The notes below the pieces were generated by a model. That model saw only the letters and a program-made list of their open reading frames with translations. It did not search any database and was not told where the DNA came from. This document shows positions 24,648-34,360 of a stretch of DNA of 64,000 bases, piece by piece; the stretch's first letter is position 1; every line of letters starts with the position of its first letter. Both the position numbers and the translations under genes were made by a program. The stretch is taken from the NCBI RefSeq assembly GCF_003258365.1, contig NZ_QHKM01000006.1, forward strand, positions 124,001 to 188,000. The letters run 5' to 3'. Origin of the DNA: Hymenobacter edaphi. GTDB lineage: Bacteria; Bacteroidota; Bacteroidia; Cytophagales; Hymenobacteraceae.

Positions 24648-25949
24648 GTGTACGAGCAGTTACTGAACAAAGAGGCCAAGCTGGCCGTCATCGGCCTCGG
24701 CTACGTGGGCCTGCCCATTGCCCTCGAGTTTGCCCGCAAAATCAGCGTTATCGGCTTCGATATCAACGCCCAGCGCGTGGAGATGATGCGCAACAACGTG
24801 GACCCCAGCGGCGAGTTGGAGGCCGCCGACTTCGAGGGCTGCGACATCACGTTCACCGACTCGCTCGACGTGCTGCGCGAGGCCCGCTTCTTCATCGTGG
24901 CCGTGCCCACGCCCATCGACGAGCACGCCATGCCCGATCTGAAGCCGCTCATCGGCGCTTCCACCACGGTGGGCAAGGTGCTGAAGGCCGGCGACTACGT
25001 GGTGTACGAATCGACCGTGTACCCGGGCTGCACCGAGGAAGACTGCATTCCGATTCTGGAGCGCGAGTCGGGCCTGAAATTCCCGACGGACTTCAAGGTG
25101 GGCTACTCGCCCGAGCGCATCAACCCCGGCGACAAGGAGCACACCCTGGCCACCATCGTGAAGGTGGTAGCGGGCTGCGACCCGGAGTCGCTGGACCAGA
25201 TTGCCAAAACCTACGAGCTGGTGGTAACCGCCGGCGTGCACCGCGCCTCGTCGATCAAAGTGGCCGAGGCCGCCAAGATCATCGAAAACACCCAGCGCGA
25301 CGTGAACATCGCCCTGATGAATGAGCTGTCGATGATTTTCGACCGCATGCGCATCAACACCTACGAGGTGCTGGAAGCCGCCGGCACCAAGTGGAACTTC
25401 CTGAAGTTCAGCCCCGGCCTGGTGGGCGGCCACTGCATCGGCGTGGACCCGTACTACCTGACCTACAAGGCCAAGGAGCTGGGCTACGACGCGAAGGTTA
25501 TCCTCTCGGGCCGCACCACCAACGACGGCATGGGCGCCTACATCGCGCGCAAAACCGTGCAGATGATGATCAAGCAGGGCAAGGACGTGTCGAAGTCGAA
25601 GGTGCTGGTGATGGGCGCCACGTTCAAGGAAAACGTGGAAGACATCCGCAACTCCAAGGTGGCCGACGTCATCAACGAGCTGAAGAACTTCTCCGTCAAC
25701 ATCGACATCGTGGACCCGCACGCCGACAGCGACGAGCTGCACCACGAGTACGGCTTCCGCCTGACCCCGCAGGAAAACATCGGCTCGGACTACGACGCCG
25801 TCATCGTGGCCGTGAGCCACAAGCCCTACACCGAGAAGGACGAGGCCTACTTCAAGTCCATCACCGCCGAGCAGGCCGTGCTGGTCGACATCAAAGGCCT
25901 GTTCCGCGAAAAAATCACCGGCGAGGCCCTGCACTACTGGAGCCTGTAA
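24648..25949 (+). CDS. UDP-N-acetylhexosamine 6-dehydrogenase (TviB/WbpO type)
   Basis: A 433-residue NAD-dependent nucleotide-sugar dehydrogenase oxidising the C6 hydroxyl to a carboxylate. The Rossmann motif IGLGYVGLP is at 15-23; the catalytic Cys263 is in GGHCIGVDPYYL; PTPID, YSPERINPGD and the central helix with AKIIENTQRDVNIALMNE fit the UDP-GlcNAc/GalNAc dehydrogenases TviB and WbpO. The start is GTG at 24648. Together with the 4-epimerase at 28340 it would form UDP-GalNAcA from UDP-GlcNAc. It is the second gene of the operon, followed by a repeat-filled spacer. Confidence 0.92.
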   Translation: MYEQLLNKEAKLAVIGLGYVGLPIALEFARKISVIGFDINAQRVEMMRNNVDPSGELEAADFEGCDITFTDSLDVLREARFFIVAVPTPIDEHAMPDLKPLIGASTTVGKVLKAGDYVVYESTVYPGCTEEDCIPILERESGLKFPTDFKVGYSPERINPGDKEHTLATIVKVVAGCDPESLDQIAKTYELVVTAGVHRASSIKVAEAAKIIENTQRDVNIALMNELSMIFDRMRINTYEVLEAAGTKWNFLKFSPGLVGGHCIGVDPYYLTYKAKELGYDAKVILSGRTTNDGMGAYIARKTVQMMIKQGKDVSKSKVLVMGATFKENVEDIRNSKVADVINELKNFSVNIDIVDPHADSDELHHEYGFRLTPQENIGSDYDAVIVAVSHKPYTEKDEAYFKSITAEQAVLVDIKGLFREKITGEALHYWSL

Positions 25950-25950
25950 C

Positions 25951-26060
25951 TGTGAGTTGGTGAGGTGGTGAAATGGTGAGTGTCGTTCTGCTTGCGCGAA
26001 ATGCGCGGTGCCGGCCTCCCAAACATCAACTCACCATTTCACCATCTCACTATTTCACCT
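25951..26060. repeat. GGTGA-type inverted repeat, family F copy 2
   Basis: GTTGGTGAGGTGGTGAAATGG (25953 onwards) faces CAACTCACCATTTCACC (ending near 26060) across about 55 bp. It fills the whole spacer between the dehydrogenase and galE, ending right at the galE ATG. Confidence 0.88.
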
Positions 26061-27083
26061 ATGAAAAAGATTCTCGTTACGGGCGGGGCGGGCTACATCG
26101 GCTCGCACACGGTGGTGGCCCTGCAGGAGGCCGGTTTTCAGCCGGTTATCGTCGATGACTTCTCCAACTCCCGCGAGTCGGTGCTGGAGGGGCTGCGCGC
26201 CATCCTGGGCACCGAGGTGCCGGTGCACCGCGTCGACTGCAACGACAAGGCGGCGTTCCGCGGCGTGTTCGAGGCCGAAGGCGAAGTGGCCGGCGTGATT
26301 CACTTCGCGGCCTTCAAGGCCGTGGGCGAATCGGTGCAGAAGCCGCTGGCCTACTTCCAGAACAACGTCGGCTCCTTGCTGGTGCTGCTGGAGCTGATGC
26401 AGGAATTCGGGGTGAACAATCTGGTGTTTTCGTCGTCGTGCACCGTGTACGGCGTGCCCGATGCGCTGCCGGTGACCGAAGAAACGCCCACCAAGCCCGC
26501 CAGCTCGCCCTACGGCCGCACCAAGCAGATGTGCGAAGACATCCTGCGCGACCTGTCGCAGGCGCCGGGCAACGAGGTGAAAAGCATCCTGTTGCGCTAC
26601 TTCAACCCCATCGGCGCCCATCCTTCGGGCAAGATCGGGGAGCTGCCGCTGGGCGTGCCCAACAACCTGGTGCCCTTCGTGACGCAGACCGCCGCCGGCT
26701 GGCGCGAGGAGCTGACCGTGTACGGCACCGACTACGACACGCCCGACGGCTCCTGCGTCCGCGACTACATCTACGTGGGCGACCTGGCCCGCGCCCACGT
26801 GGTGGCCGTGCAGCGCCAGCTCGACGGCAAAGCGGCCGACGTGGAAACCTTCAACGTGGGCACCGGCCAGGGCAACACCGTGCTGGAAGTCGTGAAGACT
26901 TTCGAGAAAGTGACCGGGCAGCCGCTGCGCTACCGCACCGGCCCGCGCCGCGCCGGCGACGTGCCCGCCATCTACGCCGATGCCACCCGCGCCGCCGAGG
27001 TGCTGGGCTTCCGCACCGAAGTCGGCCTGGAAGAAGCCTTGGCTACGGCCTGGCGCTGGCAGCAGAATTTGACAAATGAGTAG
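26061..27083 (+). CDS. galE: UDP-glucose 4-epimerase
   Basis: A 340-residue extended SDR enzyme interconverting UDP-glucose and UDP-galactose. The NAD motif GGAGYIGSH (about residues 8-16), SSSCTVYG, the catalytic YGRTK and the GalE phrases RYFNPIGAHPSGKIGE, VPFVTQTAAG and DYIYVGDLARAH are all present. The ATG at 26061 (MKKILVTGG) is correct; the open frame runs 27 codons into the upstream repeat. It is the third gene of the operon. Confidence 0.95.
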   Translation: MKKILVTGGAGYIGSHTVVALQEAGFQPVIVDDFSNSRESVLEGLRAILGTEVPVHRVDCNDKAAFRGVFEAEGEVAGVIHFAAFKAVGESVQKPLAYFQNNVGSLLVLLELMQEFGVNNLVFSSSCTVYGVPDALPVTEETPTKPASSPYGRTKQMCEDILRDLSQAPGNEVKSILLRYFNPIGAHPSGKIGELPLGVPNNLVPFVTQTAAGWREELTVYGTDYDTPDGSCVRDYIYVGDLARAHVVAVQRQLDGKAADVETFNVGTGQGNTVLEVVKTFEKVTGQPLRYRTGPRRAGDVPAIYADATRAAEVLGFRTEVGLEEALATAWRWQQNLTNE

Positions 27084-27164
27084 ATAAGTCGATGCGGGGG
27101 GGAGCAGCTGAAAATCTGCTCGTTCACCCATTTGCTCATTCACTCATCTACTCATCCTCTCATC
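27084..27164. repeat. ATGAGTAGAT-type inverted repeat, family G
   Basis: AAATGAGTAGATAAG (from 27075) faces CTCATTCACTCATCTACTCATCCTCTCAT just before the rfbB ATG. The right side is made of imperfect octamers of the form CTCATYCA. It fills the galE-rfbB spacer. Confidence 0.8.
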
Positions 27165-28223
27165 ATGAAAAAAATCCTCATTACCGGCGGGGCCGGCTTT
27201 ATCGGGTCGCACGTGGTGCGCCTGTTCGTGACCAAGTACCCCGAGTACCAGATCCTGAACCTGGACGCGCTGACCTACGCGGGCAACCTGGAAAACCTGC
27301 GCGACATCGAAGCGGCCCCGAACTACCGCTTCATCAAGGGCGACCTGACCGACCAGGCCTTCGTCGACCAGCTGTTCGCCACCGAGGAGCCCGACGCGGT
27401 GATTCACCTCGCCGCCGAGTCGCACGTGGACCGCTCGATTACCGACCCGCTGGCTTTCGTGAAAACCAACGTGCTGGGCACGGTGCACCTGCTGAACGCG
27501 GCCCGCAACCTGTGGCAGCCCAAGGGCTACGAGGGCCACGTGTTCTACCACGTGAGCACCGACGAAGTGTACGGCTCGCTGGAAATGGGCACCGACATGT
27601 TCACCGAAACCACGCCCTACGACCCCCGCTCGCCGTACTCGGCCTCCAAGGCGTCGTCGGACCACTTCGTGCGGGCCTGGTACCACACCTACCACATGCC
27701 GGTGAAGGTGTCGAACTGCTCCAACAACTACGGCCCCAACCACTTCCCCGAGAAGCTCATTCCGCTGGCGCTGCACCGCATCCAGAACGGGGAGCCGATT
27801 CCGGTGTACGGCAAGGGCGAAAACGTGCGCGACTGGCTGTTCGTGAAAGACCACGCCACGGCCATCGACGCGGTGTTCCACAACGGTAAAGTGGGCGAAA
27901 CCTACAACATTGGCGGCGTGAACGAGTGGAAGAATATCGACCTGATTCACCTGCTCTGCGACGTGATGGACGAGAAGACCAGCAAGCCGCAGGGCACCTC
28001 GCGCCAGCTCATCAAGTTCGTCACCGACCGCGCCGGCCACGACCTGCGCTACGCCATCGACTCGTCGAAAATCATGAACGAGCTGGGCTGGAAGCCTTCC
28101 GTGACCTTCGAGCAGGGCCTGCGCCAGACCGTCGACTGGTACTTCGACAACCAGGAGTGGCTGCAGAACGTGACCAGCGGCCACTACCAGGATTACTACC
28201 GCCAGCAGTACGCCGCTCGATAG
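27165..28223 (+). CDS. rfbB: dTDP-glucose 4,6-dehydratase
   Basis: A 352-residue SDR enzyme making dTDP-4-keto-6-deoxyglucose. Motifs: GGAGFIGSH (about 8-16), LDALTYAGNLENL, AAESHVDRSI, STDEVYGSL with the Thr/Asp/Glu dehydration triad, and YSASKASSDHFVRAW with catalytic Tyr/Lys. SNCSNNYGPNHFPEKLIPL and GKGENVRDWLFV are RmlB hallmarks. The ATG at 27165 is 11 codons inside the open frame, whose extra N-terminus is repeat DNA. It uses the product of the rfbA gene four positions downstream in the pathway layout; rfbC and rfbD are not in the window. Confidence 0.96.
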   Translation: MKKILITGGAGFIGSHVVRLFVTKYPEYQILNLDALTYAGNLENLRDIEAAPNYRFIKGDLTDQAFVDQLFATEEPDAVIHLAAESHVDRSITDPLAFVKTNVLGTVHLLNAARNLWQPKGYEGHVFYHVSTDEVYGSLEMGTDMFTETTPYDPRSPYSASKASSDHFVRAWYHTYHMPVKVSNCSNNYGPNHFPEKLIPLALHRIQNGEPIPVYGKGENVRDWLFVKDHATAIDAVFHNGKVGETYNIGGVNEWKNIDLIHLLCDVMDEKTSKPQGTSRQLIKFVTDRAGHDLRYAIDSSKIMNELGWKPSVTFEQGLRQTVDWYFDNQEWLQNVTSGHYQDYYRQQYAAR

Positions 28224-28226
28224 ATA

Positions 28227-28330
28227 ATGTGAGAAATGAGGAGGAATGTGGAAAATGTGCGAAATGAATCGGTACCGAACCGAGGCAGCATCCATTTTCC
28301 TCAATTCGCACATTCATCACATTCTGCACA
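28227..28330. repeat. AATGTGNGAAATG-type inverted repeat, family H
   Basis: GATAATGTGAGAAATGAGG / AATGTGCGAAATG on the left face CAATTCGCACATTCATCACATT on the right, around a central loop with GGTACC. It fills the spacer between rfbB and the 4-epimerase gene. Confidence 0.82.
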
Positions 28331-28339
28331 GTAAACCAG

Positions 28340-29347
<1,008 letters not shown>

Positions 29348-29360
29348 TTCTGCTTACCAG

Positions 29361-29474
29361 AACGTCATGCCGAGCGTAGCCGAGGCATCTCGCCGGATAG
29401 TAAAGTAATTTCTTAACTGGGTTACTGTCTGCCGTCAGCATGCGAGATGCTTCGACTTCGCTCGGCATGACGTT
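29361..29474. repeat. GTCATGCCGAGC-type inverted repeat, family B copy 1
   Basis: Arms of 33 bp with three mismatches (29361-29393 with 29442-29474), starting AACGTCATGCCGAGCG, around a 48-bp AT-richer loop. It sits in the spacer before rfbA. A composite relative is at 35842-35985. Confidence 0.88.
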
Positions 29475-29511
29475 CTTTTGTATTCTGTAACGACTGACCC
29501 CTACCTCTCCC

Positions 29512-30390
29512 ATGAAAGGCATCATCCTGGCCGGCGGCTCCGGCACCCGCTTGCACCCGCTCACGCTGGCCGTCAGCAAGCAGCTCATGCCGGTGTACGA
29601 TAAGCCGATGATTTACTATCCGCTGTCGATTCTGATGATGGCGGGCATCCGCGAAATCCTCATCATCACCACCCCGCACGACCAGGCGCAGTTCCAGAAG
29701 CTGCTCGGCGACGGCAAAAGCTTGGGTTGCCGCTTCGAGTACGTGGTGCAGGAAGTGCCCAACGGCCTCGCCCAGGCCTTCGTGCTCGGTGCCGACTTCA
29801 TCGGCGACGACAAAGTGGCCCTGGTACTCGGCGACAACATTTTCTACGGCGCCGGCATGGAGGAGCTGCTCAAGAACAACAACGACCCCGATGGCGGCGT
29901 GGTGTACGCCTACCACGTGCACGACCCGGAGCGCTACGGCGTGGTGGAGTTCGATGACAACCGCCAGGCCCTGAGCATCGAGGAGAAGCCCAAGCAGCCC
30001 AAGAGCAACTACGCCGTGCCCGGTCTGTACTTCTACGACAACGAGGTGGTGCAGATTGCCAAGGACCTGAAGCCCTCGGCCCGCGGCGAATACGAAATAA
30101 CGGACGTGAACCAGGAGTACCTGCGCCGTGGCAAGCTGAAAGTGGGCATTCTGGGCCGCGGCACCGCCTGGCTGGATACCGGCACTTTCGAGAGCCTGAT
30201 GCAGGCCGGCGAGTTTGTGCGCGTCATCGAGCAGCGCCAGGGCCTGAAAGTGGGCTCCATCGAGGAAGTGGCCTACCGCCAGGGCTTCATCACGGCCGAC
30301 CAGCTGCGCCAGATTGCCGAACCCCTGCGCAAGAGCGGCTACGGCGACTACCTGCTGAACCTGCCCCAGCAGCAGCTGCTGGAAGGGTAG
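29512..30390 (+). CDS. rfbA: Glucose-1-phosphate thymidylyltransferase
   Basis: A 292-residue nucleotidyltransferase making dTDP-glucose from dTTP and glucose-1-phosphate. The nucleotide-binding loop [11 protein letters not shown] is at 8-18, with [27 protein letters not shown] (metal-binding Asp) and [20 protein letters not shown]. The length matches the RmlA norm. It is the last gene of the operon and ends before a strong terminator. It supplies RfbB, encoded upstream. Confidence 0.96.
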   Translation: MKGIILAGGSGTRLHPLTLAVSKQLMPVYDKPMIYYPLSILMMAGIREILIITTPHDQAQFQKLLGDGKSLGCRFEYVVQEVPNGLAQAFVLGADFIGDDKVALVLGDNIFYGAGMEELLKNNNDPDGGVVYAYHVHDPERYGVVEFDDNRQALSIEEKPKQPKSNYAVPGLYFYDNEVVQIAKDLKPSARGEYEITDVNQEYLRRGKLKVGILGRGTAWLDTGTFESLMQAGEFVRVIEQRQGLKVGSIEEVAYRQGFITADQLRQIAEPLRKSGYGDYLLNLPQQQLLEG

Positions 30391-30395
30391 GAGGG

Positions 30396-30459
30396 CAATT
30401 AAAAATTGCGAATTAAAGATTAAAAATGCCCGGTGCCAGTGTGGTACCGGGCATTTTTA
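30396..30459 (+). terminator. Terminator of the sugar operon with family I repeat
   Basis: A 14-bp perfect stem (30421-30434 with 30446-30459) rich in A on the left and T on the right gives a bidirectional terminator. It is preceded by CAATTAAAAATTG at 30396, the family I motif also found at 20272. Confidence 0.85.
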
Positions 30460-30534
30460 ATGTGAGGTTGTAGCCGTTTCTGCGCCGGATAGCCGGGCAG
30501 CTGGCTTTGTTTAGCGGTAGTTGCCCCCCCCCTG

Positions 30535-31863
30535 TCAGGGCAGCAGCGCGCCGAAGAGCAGGGCGCCGAGCACCAGCACGTAGGAGGGGAGCCGGTCCCA
30601 GAGCAGGATAAGAAACGTGACGCCCACCAGGATGGGATTCAGCGGCAGATCCACGCCGTAGCGCCCGGGCATGTGCCAGGTGGGGCCGTCGGGCAGCGGG
30701 TGGTAGAGCAGGAAGGTGGCGGCCACCACCAGGCCCGCCGACACGGCGTTGATGCCCTCCAAGGAGGCTTTGACTACGCGGTACTGCTTGAGCTGGTCCC
30801 AGAAACGGATAAGAAAGAAGATGAGCAGCGTGCCGGGCATGAAAATGCCCACCGCGCCCACCACCGCCCCGATGAGCTGCCCGCTGGTACCATAATCGCG
30901 CATGGCCAGGGCGCCGATGTAGGCGGCAATGGAGAAGTTGGGTCCCGGCAGCGCCTGCGTCAGGCCGTAGCCCGAGAGGAACTCGGGGCCGGTGAGGTAC
31001 TCTTTGAACTCCACGAACTCGGCGTAGAGCAGCGGGGCCAGCACCTGCCCGCCGCCGAATACCAAAGAGCCGTTGCGGTAGAAGTTTTCGAACAGGCGCA
31101 CCGGCAGCTCGCGCGTGTAGTGGCCCAGCAAGGCCGCCAACAGAAACACGCCCAGCCACAGCAGAAAATTGGCCCATTCCACCCGCAGCGGCTCCTTCTG
31201 CTTGATCTGCGGCATTTTGCGGTAGCGAAAGGTCGTCACCAGCCCGCCGCCGATGAGCAGCAGTGGCAGCACCCAGGGCAGCTGGAAGAAGTAGGCCACC
31301 AGCGCGGCAGCCACCAGCAGGGCCACGGAAGTCTTGGTGTGGATGACCTTCTCGGCAATCTTGTAGGCCGAGTACGCCACGAAGCCCACCGCCACCGGCT
31401 GCACGAAGCGCACCAGCCGGGCCACCTGCTCCTTGTCGAGGTAGTTGAGGCTCAGGGCGGCGGCCGTCATCAGCAGCACCGAGGGCAGAATCCAGACGAG
31501 CAGGGTGAGGTAGGCCAGGTTCGGGCCACCCAGCCGAAAGCCGATGGCCGTAATCGTCTGGGTGGAGCCGGGGCCGGGCAGCACCTGGCACAGGGCCATC
31601 AGCTCCAGCAGCTCGGCCGAGCTGAGGTAGCGCCGCTTGTCGACCAGCAGGCGAAACATCATAGCCGTGTGCGCCTGCGGACCGCCGAAGGCCGTGCAGC
31701 CGAGCAGAGCCACGTCCTTAAGGAAAATGATGCCGCGCACGCGCTTGGTGCGCAGACGCCGGGGCGGCGGCGCCAGCTTTACATCGGCCGGGTCGGAGGG
31801 CTGCACGGATGGGAGCGGGTGGGTCGTATGGGTAAAGAAGCACAATCCGGCCCGAACGGCCAA
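30535..31863 (-). CDS. chrA: Chromate transporter ChrA, two-domain
   Basis: A 442-residue CHR-family membrane protein with two homologous halves. The first half holds CTAFGGPQAH and CQVLPGPGSTQT; the second half NGSLVFGGGQVLAPLL and TQALPGPNFSIAAYIG, the diagnostic paired FGG and PGP motifs. Chromate efflux is the known role of the family, but many members are of unknown specificity. The longest frame begins at a TTG (31863); the first 40 residues are hydrophilic and unconserved-looking, so a GTG near residue 19 is also possible. It converges on the rfbA terminator and stands alone. Confidence 0.9.
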   Translation of the reverse strand: MAVRAGLCFFTHTTHPLPSVQPSDPADVKLAPPPRRLRTKRVRGIIFLKDVALLGCTAFGGPQAHTAMMFRLLVDKRRYLSSAELLELMALCQVLPGPGSTQTITAIGFRLGGPNLAYLTLLVWILPSVLLMTAAALSLNYLDKEQVARLVRFVQPVAVGFVAYSAYKIAEKVIHTKTSVALLVAAALVAYFFQLPWVLPLLLIGGGLVTTFRYRKMPQIKQKEPLRVEWANFLLWLGVFLLAALLGHYTRELPVRLFENFYRNGSLVFGGGQVLAPLLYAEFVEFKEYLTGPEFLSGYGLTQALPGPNFSIAAYIGALAMRDYGTSGQLIGAVVGAVGIFMPGTLLIFFLIRFWDQLKQYRVVKASLEGINAVSAGLVVAATFLLYHPLPDGPTWHMPGRYGVDLPLNPILVGVTFLILLWDRLPSYVLVLGALLFGALLP

Positions 31864-31950
31864 CTGCGCAGGCGCGGGGCCCTATTTTGAAGTCGTGGCA
31901 AGGCCGTGTTTACTTTACGCCGTCGAGCTAAAGGATAGCCAGAACGACAT

Positions 31951-32033
31951 GTAGAGACGCATCCTTGCGTCTCATCGTTGAACGATTACCCCCCCCGTGA
32001 TGCGGCCGACGAGACGCAAGGTTGCATCTCTAC
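31951..32033. repeat. GTAGAGACGCA-type inverted repeat, family D
   Basis: GTAGAGACGCATCCTTGCG pairs with CGCAAGGTTGCATCTCTAC: 23-bp arms with few mismatches around a loop containing a C8 run. It is the first of three different elements stacked in the 289-bp chrA/oxygenase spacer. Confidence 0.88.
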
Positions 32034-32062
32034 ATCGCACGGTCACCACTCCCTTAAAAACA

Positions 32063-32095
32063 GTGGTGCCACGACCTTGCGAGTCGTGGCACCAC
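32063..32095. repeat. GTGGTGCCACGAC hairpin, family E
   Basis: 13-bp perfect arms with a 7-nt loop (32063-32075 with 32083-32095). The arm GTGGTGCCAC is itself partly palindromic. It is the second of the stacked elements. Confidence 0.85.
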
Positions 32096-32103
32096 ACGTT
32101 CAA

Positions 32104-32152
32104 TCGTCCACAAAATCCGCGGAATCCGAAAAATCCGTCGAATCCGTGGTCC
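32104..32152. repeat. AATCCG-type repeat, family C copy, abutting a stop codon
   Basis: CGTCCACAAAATCCGC is followed by GAATCCG, AAATCCG and GAATCCG units and ends GTGGTCC directly next to the stop codon (32153-32155) of the oxygenase gene. The element at 45612-45672 ends the same way next to the proS stop. Confidence 0.85.
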
Positions 32153-33139
32153 TTACATCGTCGACTTCTTCTTCAGGCCCAGCTCGATGAGCCGCTCGTT
32201 GAGGAACTCGCCGGCGGTAATGTCCTCCTGCTGCTTGGGGTTGTCGGGCGTCACGCAGCTGTCCAGGGCAGCCAGGCTCATTTCGGAGCGCGGGTGCATG
32301 AAGAAGGGGATGCTGTAGCGCGAGGAGTTCATTTTCTCACGGGGCGGGTTCACCACGCGGTGAATGGTGCTCTTGAGCACGCCGTTGGTCAGGCGCTGGA
32401 GCATGTCGCCCACGTTCACCACAATCTGGTCGGGCAGGGCGGTGATGGGAATCCACTTCCCGTCGCGGCGCTTCACCTGCAGGCCATCGGCCGAGGCACC
32501 CATCAGCAGGGTGATGAGGTTGATGTCGCCGTGCTCGGCGGCACGTACGGCGTCGGCCGGCACCTCTTCGGGGTTTTCGATGGGGTAGTAGTGAATGGGC
32601 CGCAGGATGGAGTTGCCGTTGCGCACCTTGTCGTCGAAGTAATTCTCCGGCAGGTTCAGGTACAGGGCAATGGCGCGCAGCACGTCTTTGCCAGCGGCTT
32701 CCAGCGTCTTGTAGGTGGTCAGCGAGGTGTTGGCGAAGCTGTCCACCTCCTTGGGCCAGATGTTGTCGGGGTACTCCTTGCCGATGGGGTCATTGGGGTC
32801 GTCCACCTCCTGGCCCACGTGGTAGAACTCCTTCAGGTCGCCGGTGTTGCGGCCCTTGGCGTGCTCCTTGCCCTTGCTCACGTAGCCGCGCTGGCCCGCC
32901 AGCTCCGGCTTCTCGTACTGCTGCTTCACGTCGTCGGGCAGCGAGAAGAAGGCTTTCACGTCCGAGTACAGCTTCTGGGTCTGCTCGTCGTTGAGGCCGT
33001 GGTTTTTCAGGGCGATGAAGCCGATGTTCTGGTAGGCTTCGCCGAGCTGCTGCACAAATTTAGCTTTGCGCTCCGGGTCACCGGAGCGGAAATCCGCCAG
33101 GTCCAGCGAGGGGATTTCCTCCAACAGTTTTTCGCTCAT
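32153..33139 (-). CDS. Isopenicillin N synthase-family 2-oxoglutarate/Fe(II) dioxygenase
   Basis: A 328-residue cytoplasmic oxygenase. The iron site is His203-x-Asp205 in AAEHGDINLIT and His260 in KSTIHRVVNP; Arg274-x-Ser276 (SRYS) binds the oxoglutarate carboxylate. The N-terminal DIOX_N segment (IPSLDLADF, IGFIALKNHGL) is complete. True isopenicillin N synthase lacks oxoglutarate, and no biosynthetic neighbours are seen, so this is better read as a member with unknown substrate. It is divergent from a lipoprotein gene. Confidence 0.9.
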   Translation of the reverse strand: MSEKLLEEIPSLDLADFRSGDPERKAKFVQQLGEAYQNIGFIALKNHGLNDEQTQKLYSDVKAFFSLPDDVKQQYEKPELAGQRGYVSKGKEHAKGRNTGDLKEFYHVGQEVDDPNDPIGKEYPDNIWPKEVDSFANTSLTTYKTLEAAGKDVLRAIALYLNLPENYFDDKVRNGNSILRPIHYYPIENPEEVPADAVRAAEHGDINLITLLMGASADGLQVKRRDGKWIPITALPDQIVVNVGDMLQRLTNGVLKSTIHRVVNPPREKMNSSRYSIPFFMHPRSEMSLAALDSCVTPDNPKQQEDITAGEFLNERLIELGLKKKSTM

Positions 33140-33280
33140 AGCGAGTGGGAATTTCGTTTGGGGAACGTCTTTTTACAGTTCGGCAAGTTACTCAATTTAT
33201 CCTTGCCATTTTCGAAATCAACCGCTTCCGCGTCGTTCACGTACGCGGGTTCTCCGCTTGTTCACATCCACCTTTTTGCA

Positions 33281-34096
33281 ATGACCAACTCCTTGTATCT
33301 GCTCGGCCTCGCCGCCCTCGGCCTCGCGGCCTGCGACGCTTCCAAGCAACAGTCATCGGCCGCGGTGGCTACCAGCGAAACCGTAACCAATACGGCCGCC
33401 ACCCAGGAAAAGAACGGCATCAAGCTCACGCCGTTTACCGACTCGCCCAAGTTTGCCGCTGCCGGCCTGCGGCTGAATACGCCCGCCAACGGCTCTACCG
33501 TGCCCAGCGGCGCCGTGGCTTTCGACTACGACCTGACCAACTTCCAGCTCACCAAGATGACGGAGGGCATGCACGCCGAGCACATGGCCAACTCGGCCAA
33601 GGGTCAGCACATCCACAACATCGTGGACAACCAGCCCTACACGGCGCACTACACCACCGAATTCACCAAGGACATTCCCGACGGGCAGCACGTGGTCCTC
33701 TCGTTTCTCTCGCGCTCCTACCACGAAAGCCTGAAGCACCGCGGGGCCTACGATTTGCGCGTCGTCACGGTGGGCAAGGCCGCCGCGCCGATGACGTTCG
33801 ACGTGAAAGCCCCGCACCTGTTCTACAGCCGGCCCAAGGACGTGTACACCGGCAACGACGCCAAAAGCGTGATGCTGGACTTTTACCTGGTGAACACCAC
33901 GCTGGCGCCCGAGGCCAACAAGGTGCGCGCTACCATCAACGGCACCGAGTTCTTGCTGGATCAGTGGGCCCCCTACATGATGGAAGGCCTGCCCATGGGC
34001 GAAAACACCATCAAGCTGGAGCTGATTGACATGGACGGCAAGCCGGTGCCCGGCCCGTTCAACACCGTCACGCGTACGTTCACGCTGCAGCCCTAG
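33281..34096 (+). CDS. Exported lipoprotein with DUF4399-like His-containing domain
   Basis: A 271-residue lipoprotein: signal MTNSLYLLGLAALGLAAC with lipobox LAAC (Cys18). The mature part has two beta-sandwich-like stretches. The first includes LNTPANGSTVPSGAVAFDYDL and the His-rich GQHIHNIVDNQPYTAHY and LSFLSRSYHESLKHRGAYDL, reminiscent of DUF4399 copper- or ligand-binding domains. The second (KSVMLDFYLVNTTL, ATINGTEFLLDQWAPYMMEGL) resembles a repeat of the same fold. The ATG at 33281 is far inside the open frame, whose upstream part is antisense to the oxygenase gene. Likely periplasmic-facing; function unknown. Confidence 0.75.
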   Translation: MTNSLYLLGLAALGLAACDASKQQSSAAVATSETVTNTAATQEKNGIKLTPFTDSPKFAAAGLRLNTPANGSTVPSGAVAFDYDLTNFQLTKMTEGMHAEHMANSAKGQHIHNIVDNQPYTAHYTTEFTKDIPDGQHVVLSFLSRSYHESLKHRGAYDLRVVTVGKAAAPMTFDVKAPHLFYSRPKDVYTGNDAKSVMLDFYLVNTTLAPEANKVRATINGTEFLLDQWAPYMMEGLPMGENTIKLELIDMDGKPVPGPFNTVTRTFTLQP

Positions 34097-34121
34097 CCTG
34101 GTCTGCCTGATCAGGAGGCCG

Positions 34122-34162
34122 TACCCCTGCTTGCCGATGCTGGCGAGCAGGGGTATTTTTTT
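34122..34162 (+). terminator. Rho-independent terminator after the lipoprotein gene
   Basis: A 14-bp perfect stem TACCCCTGCTTGCC/GGCGAGCAGGGGTA (one wobble) with a 6-nt loop, followed by seven T. Confidence 0.9.
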
Positions 34163-34360
34163 GGGCAAGCAAGCCCGAAAAGTGAGAGGATTATTTCAAA
34201 GAAAGACGGGTATATATACCTGAACGCTCTATGAAATAGGACGCTTACTTGCCGTCACTCGGTATTTATCCGGATGTGGTCGGTAGAAGGTAAGCCTGCA
34301 ACCAGTGGGCTAAGGGCCTTGGCGGCCCGTCGATAGGTACCGGCTTAGCCACGTTGCCTG

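Noticed and set aside
32153-33139. Antibiotic (beta-lactam) biosynthesis by the isopenicillin N synthase-like gene
   Set aside because: The family is broad, and no ACV synthetase or other pathway gene is nearby; only the fold and cofactor site can be claimed.
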